From a virus: DNA of 28,534 nucleotides. The notes beneath the pieces are model-generated. The model saw only the letters and a program-made list of their open reading frames with translations. It was not told the origin of the DNA and did no database searches. The stretch covers positions 1 to 28,534 of the IMG/VR virus record IMGVR_UViG_3300009320_000097. The stretch is one strand, 5' to 3'. The translations under genes and the position numbers were made by a program. Numbering within the stretch: the stretch's first letter is position 1; each line of letters opens with the position of its first letter. Below, piece after piece: positions 14,542 through 22,654 of the stretch.

Positions 14542-15345
14542 GTGGAACGTACCGGCAAGAACCTGAATCGCTTGAACGTCTTAGGTAGGGACTCCTCCGC
14601 GTTGGCCCTGAAGGGGCTCCTCGCCTTCCTCCAAGGCGTGTTCAAGGAGGGGTTCTTTGGGTACAAGTGGGTGGAGGACAGGAACAACACGGACATTATC
14701 ATCGCTGAAGGGAACGTGGATGGGTCAATCGACCCGGAAGATGTGGAAAAACTGCCGGCGATTTTCGTCCATGAGGGGCCAGCTCAGTGGCAGAGTATGA
14801 ACGCCGCCGCCATCGCCTTGTGGGAGAGGACTCGGGGGCACAAGCAGCTGAAGTCACCGGAAACTTTCACGTTGGTAGCGCAGGTAGTGGCCGAGGACGT
14901 GGACGAAATGAAGGACATCACGGCGACGGTGTTCACCATGATCCCGACGTTCCCTTCCCTGATCGGGAAAAGGACAGGGATTTCTTTTCCCGGGTCCCCT
15001 GTAAGGGCGTACGGCTTGACGCAGGCGAAGAGCGGCTCGGCCTACCCCACTGGGATAATTAATTTGCCTTGCTCCGTCATGGTAGGGCTAGATGTTTCGC
15101 GAGAAAAGGGATCACTCTTTGACACGCTGCTGAAGAATGTTACAATGACGATTACAGCGGCGTTGCCCGAACCCGAAACCCGCAGAACCAACCGCTTCAT
15201 CCTTGGCAACACCCCGAAAGACATGCTTGATGTTGTGGTCCACCAGAGACGCTACCGGGGGAATGTCCTTGTAGACGACCCGTTGGCGGACGAGGAAGCC
15301 GAAGAGGGTTGCTTGGAACAGCAAACCGAGTTGACGGAGGAATAA
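14542..15345 (+). CDS. Putative tail completion / terminator protein
   Basis: This 267-residue protein is mixed alpha/beta with an acidic C-terminal tail of about 25 residues. It lies immediately upstream of the sheath gene, where tail-terminator or tail-completion proteins of myoviruses are often encoded. The start is a GTG directly after the preceding TAA, with GGGGAAG just upstream. No sequence motif decides its role. V-E-K-L-P-A near residue 74 is not a copy of the head-gene motif because the spacing differs. Confidence 0.5.
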   Translation: MERTGKNLNRLNVLGRDSSALALKGLLAFLQGVFKEGFFGYKWVEDRNNTDIIIAEGNVDGSIDPEDVEKLPAIFVHEGPAQWQSMNAAAIALWERTRGHKQLKSPETFTLVAQVVAEDVDEMKDITATVFTMIPTFPSLIGKRTGISFPGSPVRAYGLTQAKSGSAYPTGIINLPCSVMVGLDVSREKGSLFDTLLKNVTMTITAALPEPETRRTNRFILGNTPKDMLDVVVHQRRYRGNVLVDDPLADEEAEEGCLEQQTELTEE

Positions 15346-15348
15346 ACC

Positions 15349-18300
15349 ATGGCTGTGAACAAACTGACTTACGGTGGCGTACAAATCACTTTTGGTATCC
15401 AGGCGGCGACGCCCGTGATTACCGCCCCCAGGAAGAATCTCCTCCTGGTAGGCCCAGCCTACTACGTGGTGGAGGCATTCGACAGTGACGGGGCCTTCGA
15501 CGTAGACGCTTTGTTGTCCGGACCGGCCACCTTGATCGGTAGTACGGCCATGGAGAACCCGGGAGGGCATACCGGCAGCATCTTTGTGAATGGGGCGGAG
15601 ACACAGGTCTCCTTCGCTGCCGGAACTTGGTCTATCGGCCAGGTGGTGGCCAAACTGAACGCTGATGTCACTGGCATTACAGCGTTCATCGTCAACACGA
15701 CCTTCCTGGGCATCCGCACCACCCGGACCGGGGCTTCGGCCTCCCTGCGGGTGACGGGGGGCATTGCTGCCGACTTCGGCCTCACGGCGGGGGAGATGAC
15801 GTACGGGTACGGGTCTTACACAGAACAGCGCATAGAAGCCCCGTTCACCACCTTGCCGGACCCCAGGGGCATCCTGGACCAATGCGTACTGGATGAGTCG
15901 TCCATCTCCGTCTATGCCAATATGGCAGGGACGACGTTCACTTTCGACGAGGACACCGCCTTCGAACGCAACGGGTACTACCGCCCCAGCTCCAAGCGCC
16001 TGCTCGACGAAAACGCCGTGGCAGTGGTGGTGGGTGGGTACTCCCCATACTCGTGGTCTGCAACCACTCTGCGCCCCTGGGACCCCGAGGGGGGCTTTGT
16101 CACCAAGTTCTGGGGGCCGGGGGATGACGCCATCGGCTACGTCCTGGCGACTCCTGTCGATGCCGTCAATGGCTTCAAGGTGCAAGCCAAGGGTGTCCTG
16201 GACGCTGTGGACGGGAGCTACCTGACCGGTCAGATCGGTGATTACCACGGCGCCGCGGGCAACAACGTCAACCTCGTCGTGACTGTAGGGGCCGGGCCGG
16301 ACGCCACCGTGGTGGCGGTAGTTGGAAATCAGATTACGATCACCATCACCGGGACGCAGACCCTGGCCGACGTCATTGCTGCCATCGAGGCGCACGCCGT
16401 GGCCAGCGACATGGTCTACGTGGAGCTCCTCACTGGGGCTGCCGGGACTACCGCCGTAACCTTGTGGGACGGCACTGTGGAGCTTTACCTGGGAGGTGGA
16501 GAAGACCCCCTCTCCTTCGCTGGAGCGGACGGCACCAACGAGCCCGGTGGTGAGTTCCTGGTCATTGGGGACCATAGCAACAGCATTGCGCCTATTGCTA
16601 TGGCCACCGGCGATTACATCGACCTGGCCGTAGAGGGAGGCATCCGCACTCGGGTAACCTTCCAGGATGCAGACGACATCGACGATGTGATTACGGCCAT
16701 CAATGCCGCCTTCCCGGGCATCACCATTGCCGCCAAGGACGGGACTGGGAACTTCCTGGTGCTGACCGGCCCGACCACGGCAGTGGACCTGCTCGGGTTC
16801 AAGTCGAGCTTGGTCATTTATGGCTCGAACTGCTTGAACAAGTTGTTCATCAAGGACACCATCCTGGCCGTTGCCACCAAGTTGGGCACTACGGCCACTA
16901 CCTTGGTAGTCGCCGCCGCTGATGCAGGCGGCGTAGTGGAAGGAGACACCGTCCGTTTGAACGGCGGCACTGCCACTGCCACCATTCTCAGGATAGTGGT
17001 GGACGGCACAGACTTGGTGCTCCACCTGGACCAACCTACCACTTCCTTCCTGCCCATCATCGGGGAGGGTATCACCTACCGCGACATCGACATCATTTCG
17101 CAGTTGGCCGCTTCCAATTTCACCGGCCATCGTCACCACGGCGCCCCGTACATGGCACAGGTGGACGACCGCCTGTGGGCGCAGGGCACGGTGCAAAGCG
17201 TCCTGCTGTCTTCCAACACCACCATTACCACGGTCGGGGACGTAGTAGCGGCGCAGCAGTCGTTCACCTTCGCTGCCCTGGAGACGGGGAGCATCTTCGG
17301 GTTGACGGACACCTTCGTGTATTGGTACCTCGAAGCTCGGGGCTGTGAGGACTCAACGGGGGCCACCAAGCCCTTCCCGAGCATCCTCATCGACTCCACC
17401 GAGGACCTCATCACGTTGTACAACGACGTCATCGTGGACAGCTACGGCCGATCCCCGGTCAACCCGTCGTACAACCTCTACGCCAGCTACTCAGCGTTGC
17501 GCTTGGACATCTCACCGACGTACGCCCGGGACCGCACCAAGATCTCGGGGGCGGCCGATTTGCTAGACAAACTCGACCCGATTGCCCCCTTGGAGAACCC
17601 CCTGGGTTGGGCAGCCTACATGGCCATGCTCGCCTCCGGCGGGCTGTACGAATTCTACGTGCTGGGTGTGCCCTCCGACGACGTGGCGGGGTACTTGGCC
17701 TGTGTCCCCATCATGGAGAAGTACCCGGACTGGATCATCGTGCCGCTGACGGACGACAGCGTCATCAATCAAGTCCTTGGGTCTTTCATCAGCACCATGG
17801 CGCTGCCGGAGAGCCGGCGTGAAGCCGTGACCTTGCTGACGTCGGACATTCCGGACGAGGAGTACTCGACCACGCTGGGGAGCGGGGCCAACTGCCTGGA
17901 CAACGAGTTGGGGGCGGAGACCACCCTGATCTTCGACCAGTCCCTCTTCTCCTTGGCAGCGGTCCTCACGGCCGGCGGCATCGACCCGGAGACGCTGACC
18001 ACGGCGGATGGGGTGTACCTCCAGGTTTCAGGGGGCGGGGCCTCCTCGGCGGAGGCGCTGCACAAGTACCTGGTCAGTTCGGTGGACACCGATGCCAACA
18101 CGGCCCTGGTCATCCTTGTGTTTGGGGCCACGGAGAACACCGATGCGTTCTACAGCACGGAGACCCCGCCGGTAGTTTCCGGTGCGGATGTCTCTCTGTA
18201 CCAACGAGGGGATGCAATTGACGCCGACGACACGGACGCCATGTTGGAGGCGCTCCAGGCCGAAGCGGCAACGTTCGCCAGTCGGCGTATCTGCCTCTTG

Positions 18301-18855
18301 CCTTCCGAGTCCGTAGACGTGGATGTCAACGGGGTGACCACCAACGTAGCCAACTACTACGGCGCCGCCGCAGTGGGTGGCTACGCATTGGCCCACAAGG
18401 TTGAGTTCCCGTTCTCGGGGTACACCATCCCCGGCTTGTTGCACGCGTACGGGACGGACGACCTGTTCCCCGACCTGGACCGCATTACCGGGCTGTTCTT
18501 CCTTATGAATGGGGACGCAGAGGGGACGGTGGAGGTCTGTCGACAGTTCACCACGGACACTTCGGCGGTGAAGAACTCCGAGTTCTCAGTCACTTCGCAG
18601 TTGGACTCTTTGGCCCTCCGGGTCAGGAGCGCCCTGCGCAACTGGCGTAAGAAGAACACGGGGGACGCTACCCTGGGTGCGCAGAATACGGAGGTCGCAG
18701 CGGCCATTGAAGCGTGGGCGACCGCCAGGGAGGGGGTATCGGGGAGGATTGAGGACTTGAGCAACCACGCCACCCTCATCAACGTGCACAACATTATTCT
18801 AGAGGCGAACGTGTTCATTCCGCTGGGCGGAGTGTTCGTGTACATCATTGCATAG
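15349..18855 (+). CDS. Tail sheath protein, unusually long
   Basis: This is the contractile sheath subunit, 1168 residues against roughly 500-700 in well-known myoviruses. The C-terminal 290 residues hold the conserved sheath core, including the segment near R-I-C-L-L-P-S-E-S and the final V-F-I-P-L-G-G-V-F-V-Y strand. The N-terminal half carries extra beta modules: residues about 77-147, 303-372 and 422-486, each with a strand, a helix such as T-L-A-D-V-I-A-A-I and further strands, like the repeat modules of flagellin/hook proteins. These probably decorate the outside of the tail. The ATG has GGAGG upstream. The tail tube gene follows after 12 bases, the standard sheath-tube order. It shows that the phage is a myovirus. 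Confidence 0.9.
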   Translation: MAVNKLTYGGVQITFGIQAATPVITAPRKNLLLVGPAYYVVEAFDSDGAFDVDALLSGPATLIGSTAMENPGGHTGSIFVNGAETQVSFAAGTWSIGQVVAKLNADVTGITAFIVNTTFLGIRTTRTGASASLRVTGGIAADFGLTAGEMTYGYGSYTEQRIEAPFTTLPDPRGILDQCVLDESSISVYANMAGTTFTFDEDTAFERNGYYRPSSKRLLDENAVAVVVGGYSPYSWSATTLRPWDPEGGFVTKFWGPGDDAIGYVLATPVDAVNGFKVQAKGVLDAVDGSYLTGQIGDYHGAAGNNVNLVVTVGAGPDATVVAVVGNQITITITGTQTLADVIAAIEAHAVASDMVYVELLTGAAGTTAVTLWDGTVELYLGGGEDPLSFAGADGTNEPGGEFLVIGDHSNSIAPIAMATGDYIDLAVEGGIRTRVTFQDADDIDDVITAINAAFPGITIAAKDGTGNFLVLTGPTTAVDLLGFKSSLVIYGSNCLNKLFIKDTILAVATKLGTTATTLVVAAADAGGVVEGDTVRLNGGTATATILRIVVDGTDLVLHLDQPTTSFLPIIGEGITYRDIDIISQLAASNFTGHRHHGAPYMAQVDDRLWAQGTVQSVLLSSNTTITTVGDVVAAQQSFTFAALETGSIFGLTDTFVYWYLEARGCEDSTGATKPFPSILIDSTEDLITLYNDVIVDSYGRSPVNPSYNLYASYSALRLDISPTYARDRTKISGAADLLDKLDPIAPLENPLGWAAYMAMLASGGLYEFYVLGVPSDDVAGYLACVPIMEKYPDWIIVPLTDDSVINQVLGSFISTMALPESRREAVTLLTSDIPDEEYSTTLGSGANCLDNELGAETTLIFDQSLFSLAAVLTAGGIDPETLTTADGVYLQVSGGGASSAEALHKYLVSSVDTDANTALVILVFGATENTDAFYSTETPPVVSGADVSLYQRGDAIDADDTDAMLEALQAEAATFASRRICLLPSESVDVDVNGVTTNVANYYGAAAVGGYALAHKVEFPFSGYTIPGLLHAYGTDDLFPDLDRITGLFFLMNGDAEGTVEVCRQFTTDTSAVKNSEFSVTSQLDSLALRVRSALRNWRKKNTGDATLGAQNTEVAAAIEAWATAREGVSGRIEDLSNHATLINVHNIILEANVFIPLGGVFVYIIA

Positions 18856-18867
18856 GGAGGACACAAC

Positions 18868-19548
18868 ATGGCGCGACAGGATAGCTGGAACCCGCTGACC
18901 AAGACGGTGCAAGGCGGGATGAAAGAAGGCAAGCACGCCTCGGCAACGTTCACGTTGCTGGGCTCCGGGCCACCGCACTTGGCGGACATCACGGACAACA
19001 GCAATATTGCCGACTCCGTGTTCCCCATTGGGCTGGCGCAGGACTTCTCCTGGGGGCAAACGAAGGGGGTGGCCCGCTTCTACGAGATCGGCTCGAAGCG
19101 CAGCTACGTAGTTTTCGGCCACACGGCCGGAGGGGTGACTCTCACGGATGTGTACTACTCCGGACCCAATATCATGAGGAAGCTGTTCGCCGTGTGGCAA
19201 GATAAGGACAGTCAGCAACTGTTCACCACCACTTCACAGACGGCGGAGCCGAATCCGGCGTACGGGTTACCGACTATCGCCCCGGGGTACAACAACTACC
19301 TCTACAATCTCGAGTCGGACTTCTTCGATCGGTGCTTCGGGTTGTTCATGCAAATCTATGACAACCTAGGGAACCTGCTGGTGAAGTCCTACTTCGAGGA
19401 GGCCGTGACACCGTCCTACAACTTGGGTTTCAATGCCCAGGGCGTCATCATTCAGGAGTCGGTGACTATCGACTATGAGCGGGTGATGCCGGTGGATGGA
19501 GTTGACTACGAAGACTTGATGCAGGGTATCCTGGACACTCCCTACTAG
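18868..19548 (+). CDS. Tail tube protein
   Basis: This 226-residue, beta-rich protein lies directly after the sheath gene, as tube genes do in myoviruses. It starts at an ATG with GGGAGG upstream. It should polymerise into the inner tube through which DNA passes. Its stop TAG shares the CTAG at 19545-19548 with the stop of the minus-strand gene, so the two genes are convergent with no spacer and no visible terminator between them. Assignment is by position, size and general composition. Confidence 0.8.
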   Translation: MARQDSWNPLTKTVQGGMKEGKHASATFTLLGSGPPHLADITDNSNIADSVFPIGLAQDFSWGQTKGVARFYEIGSKRSYVVFGHTAGGVTLTDVYYSGPNIMRKLFAVWQDKDSQQLFTTTSQTAEPNPAYGLPTIAPGYNNYLYNLESDFFDRCFGLFMQIYDNLGNLLVKSYFEEAVTPSYNLGFNAQGVIIQESVTIDYERVMPVDGVDYEDLMQGILDTPY

Positions 19549-20069
19549 GGCCCCCGCAGCATTGAGGAAATAGTAGGAACTCCGTACATCGCGGCAACAG
19601 CGCTCCCCTTGTGCTCCAACCAAATGATAAACTCTTCCGGCCCTACCGCCAGGTAGTGGGTAGTGTCGCCTCTTCTTCCCTTCTCAGTGACTGCAACGTC
19701 CCTACCTCGGCAGGTAAAAGTCAGCCCCTTAGGCAGCCCGAAAGCAGCCCCGTAAAAAGCCCCGGGAATAGCAGCCAGTGAAGGTTGGGGCACATCCTCA
19801 AATACCTCGGAGGAGAACCGGGAGGGGGTCTTCAGTACCACAGTGTTGGCATGAACGTTCTCCTTCTGGAATAGCGCCAATACTCGCTGGGGGGAGAAGG
19901 CTTCCCGCTTCTCCGGCGGCATCTCCACGGTCAGCAAGCCGTCTTCAATGGTGAGAGTGACGAACCCCCAGTGCTCCAGGAAGTATATAAGGGCGACGAC
20001 GTTATGGTCGTCTTCCTGGTAGAACTTCAGTAAAGTACCGGACTTGAGGGCTTGAAGCAGGGGGATCAT
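19545..20069 (-). CDS. Unknown third gene of the chaperonin operon
   Basis: This protein has 174 residues. Its ATG overlaps the groEL stop (ATGA), so it is translated from the same message. The first half is alpha/beta with an acidic middle and the second half is beta-like. There are no membrane spans and no motif I recognise. Tight coupling to groEL suggests a cofactor, a dedicated substrate or a regulator of the chaperonin, but this is inference. The gene runs toward the tail tube gene and shares its stop palindrome. Confidence 0.7.
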   Translation of the reverse strand: MIPLLQALKSGTLLKFYQEDDHNVVALIYFLEHWGFVTLTIEDGLLTVEMPPEKREAFSPQRVLALFQKENVHANTVVLKTPSRFSSEVFEDVPQPSLAAIPGAFYGAAFGLPKGLTFTCRGRDVAVTEKGRRGDTTHYLAVGPEEFIIWLEHKGSAVAAMYGVPTISSMLRGP

Positions 20070-21703
20070 TTTTTGTTTCCACGTTGCACAATCATGGCCT
20101 TAGTGTTGCCCAAAGTGGTGGCACAACTGAACGCAATGCGCAGCGCCGTCAGGGGGACCAGGGCCGGTTCCCAAATCTTCGTTTTGTCTAAGTTCGCGAA
20201 CTGCATGGTGCTGATGTCGACGCCCCAATTGGGCCGCTTTTCGCGTAGGAAGCGCCCCATCATATCAAAGGTGTCGTGTCCGGGTTCCCCGCCTTCCAAG
20301 GCGTTGGCGATGAGCAACTCCACTGGGCGGGTTACGGTCTTCAAAAAGATTTCCTTGGCCCGTACGTCGTTCAGCCCTTTGGGTTCGATGCCCCTGACTG
20401 CCTGAAGCATGACTTTGAAGGCGCAGCACCCGCCGGGGAGGATGCCCCCCCGTAGGGCCGCCATGCAGGCGGAGATACCATCCTCGACCAAGAAGCGGTG
20501 GGCTGCCTTCTCTGCGTTGTTGTACCCAGGTACGAATACCGACCCTACGCCGCCCGCTAGTTGCGCAATTCGTTCTTGGTACCTCTTACGCTCGTGGGGG
20601 TTGTCTTCTGCCGCCTGTTTGAGGCTGGCGATGTGGGCCTCCACTACTTCCTCTTCTCCGCCAGCGTCGAAGAGCACCGTGCGTTTGTCCGAGATGAGGA
20701 CCCGTCCGGCTTTCCCCAGGTGCTCCATGACGTCGTTGGGGGTAAACTCCCGGATGTCCTTGCCGTGATTGGTGGCGAACAGCCTCCCGCCGGTGGCGAG
20801 GGCGATGTCCTCCAGCATGCGCAAGCGGCGCTCTCCCGACCCCGGCGCCCGGATGGCGCAGGAGTGGACCCGGCCCTGCTTTCGGTTAATGATCATCATC
20901 CCCAGGGCGTTGCCGACTATATCGGGCGCAATCAGCAATAGGGGTTGGCCGATGTGGTCTACGGTTTGCAGGATGGGTAAGACTTCCTCCGCTTCAGCCA
21001 GGGTGTCGGCGCTGACAAACACCAGGCACGCCTCATCTGGTTGGCCCCCAAAGTCAATCTTGCCGGCCTGGTCATCCTGGACCAGGAAATGCGAGGAGGC
21101 GTACCCCCGGTCGAATATCATCCCTTGGGTGACTTCGTAGTACGGCTCGCCGGAAGGGGAGTCTTGGAAGGCTACCACACCATCCCTCCCCACGGCATGA
21201 ACCGCTTCGGCCACAAGCGTGCTGAGGACCTCGTCACCGTTGCAGGCGATAGTCGCGACCGCTTTCAGGGTGCCCAGTTTGTTCTCGATAGTGACGATGC
21301 GCTCCTTCACCGCGTCCGTGGCTACATTAAAGTACCTACGCAGGTGCGCTAGAGTTTCCCTGTAGTCCCGCCCTGTCAATTGGAGCAGCTGCCGAGCTAA
21401 CTCCACTGCCAGGATGACTGTAGTGGTGGTCCCATCCCCGATGAGGTTGTTCATTTCCATAGCCGCTCCGACTACGGTTTGAATGGCCGAGTTTTCGACG
21501 GGGTCTTCCGACCACACATGGCGGGCTACGTTAACACCATCCTTGGTGTAGGTGGGTTGCCCAAGCTTCATTTGCAGACCGACAAACTGACCGGCGGGGC
21601 CGAGTGTGGTTTGCACCGTGCGGGACAGCAGGTCCAGGCCTGCAACCATGCGGTCTTTCGGTTCGAGAACGACAGCGACATCGGTAAGCTTTTCAATCTT
21701 CAT
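20066..21703 (-). CDS. groEL: Phage GroEL-like chaperonin
   Basis: This 545-residue group I chaperonin subunit is close in length to E. coli GroEL. Recognisable elements are T-L-G-P-A-G (33-38), T-K-D-G-V (53-57), the ATP-site G-D-G-T-T-T-T (89-95), G-Y-A-S-S-H-F (200-206) in the apical domain, the I-R-A-P-G-S-G-E-R-R stretch (284-293), and V-E-D with D408 at the place of catalytic Asp398. Where E. coli has Tyr203 in the substrate-binding groove there is His205. The C-terminal Gly-Gly-Met tail is absent; it ends in Lys. ATG at 21703 overlaps the groES end; a TTG at 21733 is possible but less likely. It probably folds abundant phage structural proteins. Confidence 0.95.
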   Translation of the reverse strand: MKIEKLTDVAVVLEPKDRMVAGLDLLSRTVQTTLGPAGQFVGLQMKLGQPTYTKDGVNVARHVWSEDPVENSAIQTVVGAAMEMNNLIGDGTTTTVILAVELARQLLQLTGRDYRETLAHLRRYFNVATDAVKERIVTIENKLGTLKAVATIACNGDEVLSTLVAEAVHAVGRDGVVAFQDSPSGEPYYEVTQGMIFDRGYASSHFLVQDDQAGKIDFGGQPDEACLVFVSADTLAEAEEVLPILQTVDHIGQPLLLIAPDIVGNALGMMIINRKQGRVHSCAIRAPGSGERRLRMLEDIALATGGRLFATNHGKDIREFTPNDVMEHLGKAGRVLISDKRTVLFDAGGEEEVVEAHIASLKQAAEDNPHERKRYQERIAQLAGGVGSVFVPGYNNAEKAAHRFLVEDGISACMAALRGGILPGGCCAFKVMLQAVRGIEPKGLNDVRAKEIFLKTVTRPVELLIANALEGGEPGHDTFDMMGRFLREKRPNWGVDISTMQFANLDKTKIWEPALVPLTALRIAFSCATTLGNTKAMIVQRGNKK

Positions 21704-21998
21704 GGGTGCTTGCGACCTCCTCGAGTTTGGCAATCAAGTAACTGTAGCGAATAGCGAAACGTGTCTCCCCTTCTCGGCTGCGGATGCGGATTCCTCCTAC
21801 CAGGGAGGCCAACACAACATCTCCGGCGGAGACCGGCAGCTCCTCCCAACCCTCCGGCCCGAAGATTTTGCCGGCGGAGACCACCCTCATGGTGACGGCA
21901 AGGGCCTCCATGAACTTCGTCTCATCCGGCATTTCCAGGGTGATTCCAGCCTGAGGAATGTACCGTTCGACAATGACCCAATCGTAGAGAGCTTGCAT
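21693..21998 (-). CDS. groES: Phage GroES-like co-chaperonin
   Basis: This 101-residue protein would cap the chaperonin ring. The start aligns with the GroES beta-barrel (L-Y-D-W-V-I-V-E-R), and A-G-I-T-L at 17-21 takes the place of the mobile-loop G-G-I-V-L tripeptide that contacts GroEL. V-S-A-G-D-V-V matches the usual V-x-x-G-D-x-V. The ATG at 21998 has GGGAGGA upstream; the frame extends to a GTG at 22016, but this is upstream of the predicted transcription start. The gene overlaps groEL by 11 bases and is the first of the minus-strand operon. Confidence 0.9.
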   Translation of the reverse strand: MQALYDWVIVERYIPQAGITLEMPDETKFMEALAVTMRVVSAGKIFGPEGWEELPVSAGDVVLASLVGGIRIRSREGETRFAIRYSYLIAKLEEVASTHED

Positions 21999-22017
21999 CC
22001 TTCCTCCCTTGTCCACT

Positions 22018-22047
22018 CATATAACAACTGCCACGTACGAATGTCAA
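22018..22047 (-). promoter_or_regulatory. Promoter of the groES-groEL operon
   Basis: On the minus strand a perfect TTGACA (22047-22042) is followed by an 18-base spacer and TATATG (22023-22018). Transcription would begin near 22011, about 13 bases before the groES ATG. The 8-base arm TAACAACT at 22022-22029 overlaps the -10 and is repeated inverted at 22051-22058. Confidence 0.75.
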
Positions 22048-22058
22048 GAAAGTTGTTA
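22022..22058. promoter_or_regulatory. 8-bp inverted repeat, candidate operator between divergent promoters
   Basis: TAACAACT (22022-22029) and AGTTGTTA (22051-22058) are perfect reverse complements 21 bases apart. One arm overlaps the -10 of the chaperonin promoter and the other lies just upstream of its -35, toward the plus-strand promoter. A dimeric repressor site is a natural reading; no regulator is identified. Confidence 0.45.
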
Positions 22059-22068
22059 AACATTTCCC

Positions 22069-22097
22069 TTTACAGGAAGTTCCAAGCAAGCTATATT
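22069..22097 (+). promoter_or_regulatory. Promoter for the tail assembly genes
   Basis: TTTACA (22069-22074), a 17-base spacer and TATATT (22092-22097) make a strong sigma70-like promoter, each hexamer 5 of 6. Transcription would start near 22104, with an AAGGAGGAGG ribosome site before the ATG at 22131. It restarts plus-strand transcription after the minus-strand operon. Confidence 0.75.
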
Positions 22098-22130
22098 ACC
22101 CCCGTGACAGACCTTAAGGAGGAGGCGTAA

Positions 22131-22652
22131 ATGGCTGAAAAACACAAAGTACCGAAGAAGCCGAAAAGGAAGAAGAGAAAAACCCCCAGCGTCGATCCCA
22201 CCAAGATGAGGGTGCTCCCGGGAGGGAGGGCAGGGCCCCCTGGAGGCCCTCCGGGAGCACCTGTGCAGGAATCGCGGGAAGCGCGCACGCTGAAGATGCT
22301 GGCGCTGCGTAACTTGGCTCGGGAGTTTGAGGGCAAGCCCCTGTACTTCCTGCCGGTAGACACCAACCCGTTGGCGGTGATGGGCCTCCTCCAAGCGACG
22401 CCGGCGGAGGAGGGGCTCAACCAGCAGACGAACATTCCCTGGTCGGTACTTGAGACATTCCTCCCATTGCCTCTTCTGGACGTGCCCGGGCGGACGGGGA
22501 TGTACTACCTTGTCGAAGTTGTCGGGAGGACCGCTGAGCGGGTGACGTTGACCTTCACTCGTAAGGACATCATTGACGAGTCCAAGATCCCCAAGCCTCC
22601 GCCGCAGAAAGCGCCTGAGGTGCCTGAGGAACCAAAGGAAAAGAAGGAGTAA
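22131..22652 (+). CDS. Virion or tail-assembly protein with basic N-terminus, unknown
   Basis: This protein has 173 residues. It starts with a Lys/Arg/Pro-rich tract (residues 4-20), then a Gly/Pro stretch (31-45) encoded by a large palindrome, then an alpha/beta domain (50-148), and ends in a Pro/Glu/Lys tail. It is the first gene of the new transcription unit and is followed after 2 bases by the tail chaperone gene. It could be a tail protein or an assembly factor. No family is recognised. Confidence 0.6.
   Translation: MAEKHKVPKKPKRKKRKTPSVDPTKMRVLPGGRAGPPGGPPGAPVQESREARTLKMLALRNLAREFEGKPLYFLPVDTNPLAVMGLLQATPAEEGLNQQTNIPWSVLETFLPLPLLDVPGRTGMYYLVEVVGRTAERVTLTFTRKDIIDESKIPKPPPQKAPEVPEEPKEKKE
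22211..22261 (+). repeat. Large interrupted palindrome inside the 22131 gene
   Basis: Arm 22211-22226 pairs with 22247-22261 over 15 bp with a single bulged G, and the 20-base loop itself can form a small CAGGG/CCCTG stem (22231-22235 with 22238-22242). It lies about 107 bases downstream of the predicted transcription start. No T-run follows. The protein sequence over it is low-complexity Gly/Pro, so the DNA or RNA shape may be what is conserved. Confidence 0.7.
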
Positions 22653-22654
22653 CC

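Noticed and set aside
15112-17196. Very long minus-strand open frame opposite the sheath gene
   Set aside because: It lies fully opposite a well-supported gene, has no ribosome site or promoter, and long antisense frames are common in GC-rich coding DNA. Composition looks like a shadow.
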